Assembly (NCBI RefSeq): GCF_014637725.1
Contig: NZ_BMFC01000001.1
Span: 746,632-810,631 of the forward strand
Source: Marivita lacus
Lineage (GTDB): Bacteria > Pseudomonadota > Alphaproteobacteria > Rhodobacterales > Rhodobacteraceae
DNA length: 64,000 nt
Direction: 5' to 3'
Of this stretch, positions 39,856-47,961 are shown piece after piece (the first letter of the stretch is position 1; each line of letters opens with the position of its first letter). Both the position numbers and the translations under genes were made by a program. Under the pieces are notes generated by a model, which made no database searches, was not told where the DNA came from, and saw only the letters and a list, made by a program, of their open reading frames with translations.

Positions 39856-40569
39856 TTACTTTATGAGTGTCTGGAGGGCGGATTTTGAGCGCTCGTCATC
39901 CATGTCGAGCAGCTTTTGACCCATTTCGTAGGCGCGCTGGACTTCGATCATTCGCGTCAATTGCGAAATCGCATCGACATTCGATCCCTCCAGATGGCCT
40001 TGCAGCACCAGACCCGAGGTCGCCGGTAAAAGCGCTGCATCGGTCTGGAACAGGACGCCGGATTCCCGTTTGAGGTCGGCGCCTGGTTCCGGTTCGACGA
40101 CTCCGATCTGCCCTAGCAGCTGATCGCCAAGGCTGATTGTTCCGTCGGATGCGACTTTCACATCGGCCTCGCCCGGCGGCACGTTGATCGGCGCGCCACC
40201 GATGTCGAGAACAGGGTTGCCGTCTGATGACACGATGTCGCCGACTGCGTTCACATTGAATGCGCCGGCGCGGGTTAGCCGGACGCCGTTTGGCGTGTCG
40301 ATCTGGAAAAAGCCGTTTCCTTCGAGGGCAAGATCGAGGGGATTGCCTGTCTGGGTCAGAATGCCCTGGGCGGTCGATGTCTTCTTGACCCGCGCGGCGG
40401 CCATCGAAAGGCTGTCACCGCCTTCAACCGCCTGAACGTATTCGGAAAACACCAGACCTTGTTGCCGGAACCCGGTCGTCGCGGCGTTCGCGATGTTGTG
40501 CGCGATGATTTCCATTTCGCGCATCAGCCCGGACTGACGCGTCAGTGTGACATATCCTGCGGATTCCAT
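39856..40569 (-). CDS. flgF: Flagellar proximal rod protein FlgF
   Basis: FlgF (237 residues) is a rod subunit paralogous to FlgG. N-terminal heptads are MESAGYVTLTRQSGLMREMEIIAHNIANAATTGFR, the middle has LDLALEGNGFFQI, and the C-terminus ends with RMIEVQRAYEMGQKLLDMDDERSKSALQTLIK. The ATG at 40569 is the family start. Its start lies one base past the fliQ stop. Confidence 0.95.
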   Translation of the reverse strand: MESAGYVTLTRQSGLMREMEIIAHNIANAATTGFRQQGLVFSEYVQAVEGGDSLSMAAARVKKTSTAQGILTQTGNPLDLALEGNGFFQIDTPNGVRLTRAGAFNVNAVGDIVSSDGNPVLDIGGAPINVPPGEADVKVASDGTISLGDQLLGQIGVVEPEPGADLKRESGVLFQTDAALLPATSGLVLQGHLEGSNVDAISQLTRMIEVQRAYEMGQKLLDMDDERSKSALQTLIK

Positions 40570-40570
40570 G

Positions 40571-40840
40571 TCAGCCTCCTGCAATTGAGGGAATGATGAT
40601 GGTCTGGAAGAAATCGATCAGGCTTTGCGTCATGAAGTTCATTGACGCCCAGAACACCGACAGCATCGCGACCAACTTGGGCACGAACGTCAGGGTCATT
40701 TCCTGAATGGATGTGAGTGCCTGGAACAGCCCGATCGAAACGCCGGTGACAAGTGCGGCCAAAAGAACGGGTGCCGAGATCAGAACTGCGATACGCAGCG
40801 CTTCACGCAGAACGTCGTAAATGTAGCCATCACCCAGCAC
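40571..40840 (-). CDS. fliQ: Flagellar biosynthetic protein FliQ
   Basis: FliQ (89 residues) has two hydrophobic helices (ALRIAVLISAPVLLAALVTGVSIGLFQALTSIQEMTLTFVPKL is the conserved core) and belongs to the export gate with FliP and FliR. The start is GTG at 40840, five bases after the fliE stop. It is separated from fliR and flhA, which lie in the divergent operon. Confidence 0.95.
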   Translation of the reverse strand: MLGDGYIYDVLREALRIAVLISAPVLLAALVTGVSIGLFQALTSIQEMTLTFVPKLVAMLSVFWASMNFMTQSLIDFFQTIIIPSIAGG

Positions 40841-40845
40841 CGTCT

Positions 40846-41133
40846 TCAGACCGGCATACGCAGGATTTCCTGATATGCCTCGACCACCCTGTTGCGGACA
40901 GTCACGGCCGTTTCGACAGCCAATTGTGATTGCGACAAGGCCTCGACAAGGGCGTGGGGATCGGCGTTACCGTACATTGACCCCATCGCGACGGATTCTG
41001 TTGTGGCCAGCGTCTGTGCGAAATCTTCGGTGATCCGGGCAAAGCTCTGCGCAATCGCGGCGCGGGGATCGGGCTCTGTTGCGGGTTTCAGGGCTGCATA
41101 TTGCTGGGATGCGAAAAGCGATTTGACGTCCAT
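40846..41133 (-). CDS. fliE: Flagellar hook-basal body complex protein FliE
   Basis: FliE (95 residues) links the MS ring and the rod. The C-terminal signature ALSQSQLAVETAVTVRNRVVEAYQEILRMPV is diagnostic. It sits between flgC and fliQ, as in most alphaproteobacterial rod operons. Confidence 0.94.
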   Translation of the reverse strand: MDVKSLFASQQYAALKPATEPDPRAAIAQSFARITEDFAQTLATTESVAMGSMYGNADPHALVEALSQSQLAVETAVTVRNRVVEAYQEILRMPV

Positions 41134-41157
41134 TGGTGTTCTCCATTCTGGAAAGGG

Positions 41158-41547
41158 TTACTTGCGCAACAGGTCCATGAGGCCTGAAGACATTTGGCGG
41201 GCTTGGTCGAACATCTTGAGGTTCGCCTGGTAACTGCGCTGTGCTTCTCGCGCGTCGGCGATTTCGACGATCAGATCGACATTCGACCCAGTGTAGTGCC
41301 CGGATTGATCAGCCATCGGGTGGCCCGGATCGTAGATGCGTTCTCCGGCGTGGCGATCGAGAGCGACTTTTTCAAGCGCGACCTTCGCCATGCCAGAGCG
41401 TTCGAGTTCTTCGGAAAATGCCACGGTCTTGCGGCGGTATCCGGGCGTATCTGTATTCGCCACGTTTTCCGCGACGATCCGAAGTCTGTGTGCCTGTGCC
41501 TTGAGACCGCTTGAAGAGACGCCAATTGCCTTGGAAAATTCCGACAT
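41158..41547 (-). CDS. flgC: Flagellar proximal rod protein FlgC
   Basis: FlgC (129 residues) shows N-terminal axial heptads with the ENVANTDTPGYRRKT motif and the C-terminal SYQANLKMFDQARQMSSGLMDLLRK. It lies ten bases after flgB. Confidence 0.96.
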   Translation of the reverse strand: MSEFSKAIGVSSSGLKAQAHRLRIVAENVANTDTPGYRRKTVAFSEELERSGMAKVALEKVALDRHAGERIYDPGHPMADQSGHYTGSNVDLIVEIADAREAQRSYQANLKMFDQARQMSSGLMDLLRK

Positions 41548-41557
41548 GCCGATCCTC

Positions 41558-41941
41558 CTATTGCTTGCTCAATGCGCTGCGGAGCAGGCCGAGAGACGCC
41601 CGGTAGACGGCCAGGGCGCGATCATGCTGACGCTTGGCATCCACGGAATTCAGGATTTCCGATTCAAGAACGACACTGTTTCCATTGGGATCGCCATTGG
41701 TTCGCGATGAAACAGCCGTGGTCTGCACATCGTTCCGATGCCCCAGATGAGCCGAATGCGTTGTCCGCAGGTCAAACCCAGACCCACTGCCGGCGACCAT
41801 GTCAGCGAAGGGTCTGATCGTCCTGGCGTGATATCCGGGGGTATCGGAATTGGCGACGTTGCGTGACGTCAGTGCCTGTTTGAGGCCGGCATGGCGTGCC
41901 ATCGACATGGCAGTTTTGAACACATCCAAATTCTGGAACAT
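41558..41941 (-). CDS. flgB: Flagellar proximal rod protein FlgB
   Basis: FlgB (127 residues) begins MFQNLDVFKTAMSMARHAGLKQALTSRNVANSDTPGYHARTI, the usual rod N-terminus, and ends with RQHDRALAVYRASLGLLRSALSKQ. It is first in the operon flgB-flgC-fliE-fliQ-flgF-flgG-flgA-flgH-fliL and is divergent from fliI with a 74 bp intergenic region, which contains a lone TTAACC half-site. Confidence 0.95.
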   Translation of the reverse strand: MFQNLDVFKTAMSMARHAGLKQALTSRNVANSDTPGYHARTIRPFADMVAGSGSGFDLRTTHSAHLGHRNDVQTTAVSSRTNGDPNGNSVVLESEILNSVDAKRQHDRALAVYRASLGLLRSALSKQ

Positions 41942-42015
41942 TGCAGGGCTTCTCCCTCGTTTCGTTCAACGAAGGCTTAACCCTGATTCCTTTAGAAAGG
42001 GTTGTCAGAACCTGA

Positions 42016-43362
42016 ATGGAACGCGCGATGCACAATCCCTCATTGATTCAACTCAAAAGCAAAGTTTCGGATATCGACCGGGCACGCGCGGTGGGTCGGG
42101 TGGTTTCCACGGACGGCCACACGATCTGTGTGTCGGGGCTGGAAGATGAAGCACGGTTGGGGGATCGATTGAGGCTTTTGCGGAATGACGGATCCATCTT
42201 GATGGGTGATGTTCTGTGCTTGTCGGGCGACGGCCTGACGATGTTGCCGGACGCGTTGCCGCAGCGCATTGCCTTGGCGGATCGCGTGATGTTGAGTGGC
42301 CGGCCCTTGATCCATCCGGATCCGTCATGGCTTGGTCGCATCATTGATCCTTACGGCACGCCTCTGGATGGCAAGCCCTTGGTTCCCGGACCTGTGGCTT
42401 TGGAAATAGAAAACGAACCACCGCCTGCTGTCTCCCGAAAGTCGCTGGGAGAAAGGTTGGATACGGGATTTCATCTGTTCAACACGATGTTGCCCATCAC
42501 ACGTGGTCAACGTGTCGGGATTTTCGCTGGATCGGGCGTGGGCAAGTCAACGCTTTTGTCCGACCTCATGCAATCCATCGAGGCCGATGTCGTAATCCTA
42601 GCTCTGGTCGGAGAGCGCGGGCGAGAAATCAACAATTTTACGCAAAAGGTTCTGGGTCAGTCCGGACTGAAGCACGCGATTGTGGTCGCTGCCAGTGCAG
42701 ACACCTCCCCGAACGCACGCGTGCGGTGCTCCATGACGGCGATGCGGCTTGCAGAGTTTTTCCGGGATGCGGGCCAGCATGTCCTGCTTTTCATCGACTC
42801 GATCACGCGGTTCGCAGAGGCGCACCGAGAGGCTGCGATATCTGCCGGCGCGTTTCCGAGTTTGAGGGGCTTTCCGCCATCCACACCCGCCCAGATCACC
42901 AAACTCGCCGAACGGGCTGGCCCTGGAAGGTTTGGAACAGGTGACATCACAGGTATTTTCAGTGTATTGGTTGCTGCTTCGGACATGAATGAGCCCGTTG
43001 CAGATATGTTGCGGGGTGTTCTGGACGGTCATGTCATTCTCGACCGCAGGCTTGCGGAGAGGGGCCAGTTTCCAGCGGTCAGCATCTTGCAATCAGTCTC
43101 AAGGTCTTTGCCCGAGGCAGCCAATGCCGTCGAGAACGACTTGATTGCGCGCGCCCGACGTCTTGTATCGAAATATCAAGACTCCTCAGCGCTTGTCGAT
43201 GCAGGCCTGTATACGTCAGGTACTGATCCGGAACTTGATAAGGCTATAGCCTTCGACCGGATTTTCTCGGAATTCTGCATGTCTCGAGTGGTCAGCGGTT
43301 CTGGCGAGAGTTTCGAGGCCTTGCGGCTTTGCCTTTTGCGGTGTGGTGGCATGAAAGACTGA
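42016..43362 (+). CDS. fliI: Flagellum-specific ATPase FliI
   Basis: FliI (448 residues) is the F1-beta-like hexameric ATPase of flagellar export. Walker A is FAGSGVGKSTLLS (about 170-182), Walker B is VLLFIDSITRFAEAHREAAISAG, and the region GAFPSLRGFPPSTPAQITKLAERAG is typical. An in-frame ATG at 42028 is an alternative start. No fliH or canonical fliJ follows; the downstream gene is convergent. Confidence 0.96.
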   Translation: MERAMHNPSLIQLKSKVSDIDRARAVGRVVSTDGHTICVSGLEDEARLGDRLRLLRNDGSILMGDVLCLSGDGLTMLPDALPQRIALADRVMLSGRPLIHPDPSWLGRIIDPYGTPLDGKPLVPGPVALEIENEPPPAVSRKSLGERLDTGFHLFNTMLPITRGQRVGIFAGSGVGKSTLLSDLMQSIEADVVILALVGERGREINNFTQKVLGQSGLKHAIVVAASADTSPNARVRCSMTAMRLAEFFRDAGQHVLLFIDSITRFAEAHREAAISAGAFPSLRGFPPSTPAQITKLAERAGPGRFGTGDITGIFSVLVAASDMNEPVADMLRGVLDGHVILDRRLAERGQFPAVSILQSVSRSLPEAANAVENDLIARARRLVSKYQDSSALVDAGLYTSGTDPELDKAIAFDRIFSEFCMSRVVSGSGESFEALRLCLLRCGGMKD

Positions 43363-43376
43363 CCGCTTCAGTGGAA

Positions 43377-44198
43377 TCAGAATTGGCCCAGTTCGCCGGG
43401 ACGTTTCGGAATTGCATTCAGCAAGGTGAGTGCGTTTTGCAGAGAGGTGCTGCTGTTCAGGGCATCTGACTGCCGCACGCCCAGAAAACGGCGGATAATT
43501 TGGTCTACAAGCTGTTCACTCGTCATTTCGGAAAGGTCACTTGTACCAAAAACGCGCCGCGCCTTGTCTTGGATCCGTTCGTGTTGAACGTCGATGTCGA
43601 GCTGCGAAAATGCGGTTGGAAGCCCAAGGGAAGTCTGAAACACCTCTCTCAATGGAGGTGTCGCAAGAATTTGGAACCAGCCAGAATTGTTCGAACTGGA
43701 TGTCTGCCAGAGATTTTTAAGTTCGCGGGAAAATCCAAGAGCCAATCTCATGTCACCATCAGCCTTTCCAATCTCGATTTCAAAGGACTGGTTCTGGAAA
43801 TTCTCGATTGTCTTGTTGGAAAGGCCGGGTATTTGCTTGTGCATGGGTGGTGCAACCGAGAAATCGAAGTCCTGCGCCAAGGTTTTGTACCTACGATCTG
43901 ATAGCCTGTTTGCAAGGGCATCAGGATCAATCGCGCCTTCTGCCATGACTGTTTTGATAAAATATCGGTTCTCGATGTCGTTGGAGAGTCCATACGCCCC
44001 AAGAACAACGCGCATCAGCCGTCTATCCGATACAATATCTTCCGGCGTGTTGATGTCCGCAAAGCGATCTCGAAAATATACGGAATCCGAAGATGTCTGA
44101 CCAGCTCCATTGAATGCTGCTTTTTGGGTCGCGAGGGTCGCGTTGAGGATGCTCCAACCTGACAGACCGGTTCCCAACACAAATGGCTGAAAGGTCAT
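43377..44198 (-). CDS. DUF1217 domain flagellar protein
   Basis: A 273-residue soluble protein with the DUF1217 layout: an N-terminal half with VYFRDRFADINTPEDIVSDRRLMRVVLGAYGLSNDIENR and a C-terminal part ending ALNSSTSLQNALTLLNAIPKRPG. DUF1217 genes recur in alphaproteobacterial flagellar clusters; the precise role is not established. Its start overlaps flbT by four bases, so it belongs to the flagellin-flaF-flbT transcription unit. Confidence 0.85.
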   Translation of the reverse strand: MTFQPFVLGTGLSGWSILNATLATQKAAFNGAGQTSSDSVYFRDRFADINTPEDIVSDRRLMRVVLGAYGLSNDIENRYFIKTVMAEGAIDPDALANRLSDRRYKTLAQDFDFSVAPPMHKQIPGLSNKTIENFQNQSFEIEIGKADGDMRLALGFSRELKNLWQTSSSNNSGWFQILATPPLREVFQTSLGLPTAFSQLDIDVQHERIQDKARRVFGTSDLSEMTSEQLVDQIIRRFLGVRQSDALNSSTSLQNALTLLNAIPKRPGELGQF

Positions 44199-44599
44199 TG
44201 CTTGTGTCGCAACAGGAGTTGCGCCTCCAGGGGAAGCAACTGCCGGAGTAGCTTCAGACAGGTGTAGGCGTTGCGGTCACCTATTGCGTCTTTTGCCTGC
44301 TGGAGAAGAGTCGCACTGTGTTGGTCGCCCAAGATTTCTGACAGGATATGAACTTGTCCAAAAAGCCGTTCCCAAAGAGATTGAGAGTCGACCTCGCCGC
44401 TAAGCAGCAATTGAGCGAGGTAGCACGCGCGTCGAACGGGTGTATTGGCTTCGTCCGGATGAATGGCGTCTTTTAGACGCAGGATGTTTGCTTTTGATGT
44501 CAGCACGGTAATCCGAGATCGACGTTCGCCGTTTTCGACTACGGCACCATTGATCAAAACTCTTTCCTTTGGGCCAAGTTTCAGGACAAGACCGCTCAT
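44195..44599 (-). CDS. flbT: Flagellar biosynthesis repressor FlbT
   Basis: FlbT (134 residues) begins MSGLVLKLGPKERVLINGAVVENGERRSRI, the family signature. In Caulobacter FlbT binds the 5' leader of flagellin mRNA and destabilises it until hook assembly is complete. It overlaps flaF and the DUF1217 gene by four bases each. The flagellin gene upstream has a suitable hairpin in its leader region. Confidence 0.94.
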   Translation of the reverse strand: MSGLVLKLGPKERVLINGAVVENGERRSRITVLTSKANILRLKDAIHPDEANTPVRRACYLAQLLLSGEVDSQSLWERLFGQVHILSEILGDQHSATLLQQAKDAIGDRNAYTCLKLLRQLLPLEAQLLLRHKQ

Positions 44600-44967
44600 T
44601 CCATGTTCCTTTTGGATGCAAGCCCCCGCAGAATCGCAAGGTTGATGTCGAGAAGGGGATCAACGCTGAGTGCTTCTGCAAGAGTCTTTCGTGTGTATAT
44701 TTGAACAAATTCGGACAAATAAAAGATTTTTACGCGCAATTCGCGTGGGAGTCCATTTTGCGAATCTGCCACATCTGCCGCAAGCGTGATCCAGAGTTTT
44801 CGATTTTCATGCAGTGCCGCTGCAAAGGTTGGAAAATCCTTATCACGGGTCTCATCAGCGCGCTTGAGACGCCGAGTGGTTTCAAGGATGATCTCGATCT
44901 CGGTGTCTTTCGTTGATTTGGTCGGTGTAGATGCGTAGCTCTGGTACGCGTGCATATATGACGCCAT
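44596..44967 (-). CDS. flaF: Flagellar biosynthesis regulator FlaF
   Basis: FlaF (123 residues) has the pattern ALHENRKLWITLAADVADSQNGLPRELRVKIFYLSEFV, diagnostic of the family. It is needed for flagellin synthesis or secretion and acts opposite to FlbT. It lies 66 bp downstream of the flagellin gene and overlaps flbT. Confidence 0.94.
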   Translation of the reverse strand: MASYMHAYQSYASTPTKSTKDTEIEIILETTRRLKRADETRDKDFPTFAAALHENRKLWITLAADVADSQNGLPRELRVKIFYLSEFVQIYTRKTLAEALSVDPLLDINLAILRGLASKRNME

Positions 44968-45003
44968 TGCCTCAACCTATTCTTGTCATCATTACGACGG
45001 TGT

Positions 45004-45027
45004 TTCGGGCCGTCGAGACGGCCCGAA
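45004..45027 (-). terminator. Perfect 24-base palindrome just after the flagellin stop
   Basis: TTCGGGCCGTC and GACGGCCCGAA pair without mismatch, starting seven bases past the flagellin stop on the minus strand. No T tract follows, so it may be a 3' mRNA stabiliser or partial terminator. It would let flagellin mRNA exceed the downstream flaF-flbT message. Confidence 0.65.
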
Positions 45028-45033
45028 CGCGGG

Positions 45034-46305
45034 TTATCGGAACAACGACAGCAAGGATTGGGGAGCCTGATTGGCGATCGAAAGCGCCTGAACGCCCAGC
45101 TGTTGCTGGACCTGAAGCGCCTGCAACCGAGCTGACGCTTCTTCCATGTCCGCGTCGACCAGAGTTCCAATTCCAGACTTGAGTGAATCGGTCAAGCTCG
45201 AGATGAAATTGGCCTGGGTTTCGATCCTGCCTTGAGCCGAACCGAAGGAAGCTGCAGAATCCACTGCAGTCTGGATCATGAACTCAATGGCGACCAGTGC
45301 CGCATCCGCACCGGTATCAGTGGTTACGTCGATATCGTTGAGTTTTTCCAAACCTCCACCGATTGTCACTGCGGTCGGGCTGGTCAGAGTATCGATTCGT
45401 GCTGCGATCGTGTCCGTAGCGTCAGTCACTGTTGAAGACACGGTCAGGCTGCTTCCAGATGCCGAAACATTGAAAACGTCCGTGTCGAGGCCCTCTTCCG
45501 CGGCATATAAGGCAAAAGCCTGTGCAAGTCCTTTGGCGACATCACCAGCGGTGTCACCGTCCCGAGCGATGTACATTATTTTTTGCGCATCCGCAGTTGT
45601 TGCCCCGGTCGTGTAGTCAGCCGGTGTGAAATTATCGCCGTTTGCATCGGTACCGGTCAATCCGAGGCTGAAGATCTGACCAGCGCCAGTAGGCACCGTG
45701 ATTGCCAAGGATGCACTTTGCGTTGCGTTTAGTGTCACCGCGGTCGTCAGATTTGCAACGGTTCCACCGGTCACGGTGCTTTCCGATGTTCCAAGGTCTT
45801 TCTTTGCAACGCCGATATCGCTCGCTGAAACACCGGAGGAGGAACGGTCAAGCGACGCAAGAACATTGACTGTGCCCGACCCAGCCGTGGTTTCCCGGTT
45901 CGAGAGCAAGTTCAGTCCATTGAACTGAGCTGCACCAACGACTGCGTTGATTTGATCTCTCAGAGCTACGATATCGGTTTGAATTTTTGCACGATCGACG
46001 TTCTGCTCTTGTGAAGAAACGATCTTGCCCTTCATCTCGGTGAGGAGGTCTGTAACCGTTTCTGCACCGTTGCGGGCCACCGCAACCGTCGATTCCCCAA
46101 GATTGAGGCTGTCAGATATCCCTTGGAACCCCTTCACGTCGGATTCCATGACTTTCGAGATTGCCCATACTGCAGCATTGTCACGCGCTGTACCAACTGA
46201 TTTCCCGGTTGAAATCGCATTTTGGGTTTCGGTCAACCGAGAATTGATCGATTTAAGGGTTTGAAGTGCGACCATTGCGCCATTGTTTGTCAGAATGCTG
46301 GACAT
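45034..46305 (-). CDS. fliC: Flagellin
   Basis: A 423-residue filament protein. The conserved N-terminal D0/D1 part is MSSILTNNGAMVALQTLKSINSRLTETQNAISTGKSVGTARDNAAVWAISKVMESDV, and the C-terminal part ends with ADMEEASARLQALQVQQQLGVQALSIANQAPQSLLSLFR. The middle (about 160-330) is the variable, Thr/Ala-rich surface domain. ATG 46305 has AAAGGAA eight bases upstream; in-frame codons up to 46419 encode no flagellin sequence. It leads flaF, flbT and DUF1217. Confidence 0.97.
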   Translation of the reverse strand: MSSILTNNGAMVALQTLKSINSRLTETQNAISTGKSVGTARDNAAVWAISKVMESDVKGFQGISDSLNLGESTVAVARNGAETVTDLLTEMKGKIVSSQEQNVDRAKIQTDIVALRDQINAVVGAAQFNGLNLLSNRETTAGSGTVNVLASLDRSSSGVSASDIGVAKKDLGTSESTVTGGTVANLTTAVTLNATQSASLAITVPTGAGQIFSLGLTGTDANGDNFTPADYTTGATTADAQKIMYIARDGDTAGDVAKGLAQAFALYAAEEGLDTDVFNVSASGSSLTVSSTVTDATDTIAARIDTLTSPTAVTIGGGLEKLNDIDVTTDTGADAALVAIEFMIQTAVDSAASFGSAQGRIETQANFISSLTDSLKSGIGTLVDADMEEASARLQALQVQQQLGVQALSIANQAPQSLLSLFR

Positions 46306-46330
46306 TGTGTTCCTTTCAACTGTGCTTTGC

Positions 46331-46351
46331 ACATGGTTAGGCAAACCATGT
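46331..46351 (-). promoter_or_regulatory. Inverted repeat in the flagellin leader/promoter region
   Basis: ACATGGTT and AACCATGT are exact inverted halves around a five-base spacer, 26 bases before the flagellin start codon. If transcribed, it forms a leader hairpin of the kind FlbT recognises in Caulobacter; if not, it is an operator. One arm contains TAACCAT, close to a CtrA half-site. Confidence 0.5.
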
Positions 46352-46360
46352 CTTGGTTTA
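46335..46360 (-). promoter_or_regulatory. Candidate sigma-28-like promoter of flagellin
   Basis: On the minus strand TAAACC (46360-46355) is followed after 14 bases from TAAA by GCCTAACC (46342-46335), resembling TAAA-N15-GCCGATAA with a one-base shorter spacer. It overlaps the inverted repeat. Upstream, TGGCACG resembles a sigma-54 -24 element but lacks a matching -12 GC, so I rank sigma-28 first, weakly. Confidence 0.3.
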
Positions 46361-46510
46361 CGATTGAATGTCATTCTGACAACTACCGGGATATCCCTGC
46401 GCCACGAATTGCGTGCCACTTCAACATTGCCTATAAATGTGAAGGGATCATAAATGTTCCGATAGAGAAATAAGTAGATATCACAAATTTTACGTAAATG
46501 GATGCACGTC

Positions 46511-46525
46511 TTAAGGGAATTTTAG
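46511..46525 (+). promoter_or_regulatory. Candidate CtrA box upstream of fliK
   Basis: TTAA-N7-TTAG differs from the CtrA consensus TTAA-N7-TTAA by the last base and lies 43 bp before the fliK start. The surrounding DNA is AT-rich, which raises the chance of a random match. Confidence 0.4.
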
Positions 46526-46567
46526 TCATACTGGTGCATAGTTTGATGGAACCAATTGAGGTGCTCA

Positions 46568-47956
46568 ATGACCCTCGAAAGTCAAAATATGCTCAGTCGT
46601 TTGTTGATTGCAAATCCTGACGGATTGTCATTTGTTTCTGTTGAATCAAAGGTTCAAAATAGTGAACATCTTTCCCGTCCCCAACACAACAACTTTCATG
46701 AAGTTATTTCCAGCTTGGGTGCAGTATTTGAAGCAATAACTTCAAATAAAGAAAATGTTCCACAAGAAATCGAGTCCAAAAAAATATTTGGACGAGAATA
46801 CAAAAATAAACACAGACATAGAGACCAGGTTATCTCTCATTTGCGGCTTCTGGAGTCAAGATCTCCACATAGCATAAAGGTTTTGTTCGCACCTACTCAA
46901 TCAGAAGATCGTAATGATGATTTTGAGATAGAATCAATCTCTGAGCAGGAGCGAGAAGATGGGAGCTTCCTGATGTTGGCCTCTGAAGTGATTGATGGAT
47001 ATTTGCATTTCGAGATTGGTGATCTACCGCCTGATGCAAGGAATAAAAATATCATGTTTCGAGATAAAGTGCAAAATAAGGATGACAGTTATCAGATTAT
47101 CAATAGCAATTCTTCTTTTGATGAGCGCATGTTAGTTCGAAATGACGAGTCGAGTACAATAAGGAGTCAAGAATTTAATGGGTCGCACCATCAATATATA
47201 TCTGATCTTCCAGTTGTGGTAAAATCAGATTACATGGCCAAAACTTCCATCGATGTGAATCAAATGAGCCAATTGTTGAGAAGTAAATCTAATGCTGATA
47301 GTACTCTTAAGAATTCTTTGTTTTCCATGCAAGCGGGCCACGAAACTCTGTCAGATTTTTTGGATAGAGGTCCAGTGTCATCTGACCTTCAATGGATCCG
47401 TCGAGAAAACGTCGACTCTTTGACGACGGAAGGGCGGAAGACCAAAATACTTCCACTGGAATTATCTACCGCGTTAATTTCTTCAGGCCTGTCTGACCTA
47501 AGTTTACTAAAGTCTATCGCACCAGAGGTTTGTGGGGGCCAAATTCCTGAAGGCTTGACCCCGTACAAATCAAAGCAAGGTGAAACAGTGAATGTTTATA
47601 GTCAGCCGAGTTTAAATATTCCATCCAATATATCGTTGAAGGCGGATTTTGACAAGTTCGAGTCAATATTAGTAATAAGTATTGAGGAAAAAAATGATTC
47701 ACCAGATGTTAAGTTTATGTCGTCAAGCCAAGAGCTTATTGATCTGATGGCGCAGAAGCAGAGCTATCTGAGAATGACGTTTAAAAATTTCGGTATTGAA
47801 GGGTATGACTTTTTGTTTCAAGCTGGAGGCAATGAGATGCAAGATAGACAAAGACGTGTATATGAAAATATTCAATCGGAAAAGTGTTCTATCCTATGCA
47901 AGGATCAGGTTGAATTTGAATTCTCAGTATTTTCTGGTATCGATAAAAGGATCTAA
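46568..47956 (+). CDS. fliK: Probable flagellar hook-length control protein FliK (divergent, AT-rich)
   Basis: The product of 462 residues is mostly polar and low in complexity, with a C-terminal region (about 365-420) in which SILVISIEEKNDSPDVKFMSSSQELIDLM and LRMTFKNFGIEGYDFLF follow the pattern of the FliK C-terminal domain. FliK measures hook length and signals FlhB. The position five bases before flgD supports this, since fliK and flgD often adjoin. ATG 46568 has GAGGTG six bases upstream; a TTG 12 bases earlier is unlikely. Base composition is strikingly AT-rich compared with neighbours (one line, 47041-47100, has 16 G+C in 60). Confidence 0.7.
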   Translation: MTLESQNMLSRLLIANPDGLSFVSVESKVQNSEHLSRPQHNNFHEVISSLGAVFEAITSNKENVPQEIESKKIFGREYKNKHRHRDQVISHLRLLESRSPHSIKVLFAPTQSEDRNDDFEIESISEQEREDGSFLMLASEVIDGYLHFEIGDLPPDARNKNIMFRDKVQNKDDSYQIINSNSSFDERMLVRNDESSTIRSQEFNGSHHQYISDLPVVVKSDYMAKTSIDVNQMSQLLRSKSNADSTLKNSLFSMQAGHETLSDFLDRGPVSSDLQWIRRENVDSLTTEGRKTKILPLELSTALISSGLSDLSLLKSIAPEVCGGQIPEGLTPYKSKQGETVNVYSQPSLNIPSNISLKADFDKFESILVISIEEKNDSPDVKFMSSSQELIDLMAQKQSYLRMTFKNFGIEGYDFLFQAGGNEMQDRQRRVYENIQSEKCSILCKDQVEFEFSVFSGIDKRI

Positions 47957-47961
47957 TATAA

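Noticed and set aside
41971-41995. CtrA box between flgB and fliI
   Set aside because: Only one TTAACC half-site is present; the second half after N7 reads TCCT.
46395-46425. Sigma-54 promoter of flagellin
   Set aside because: A TGGCACG -24 element is present, but the -12 position lacks the required GC dinucleotide.
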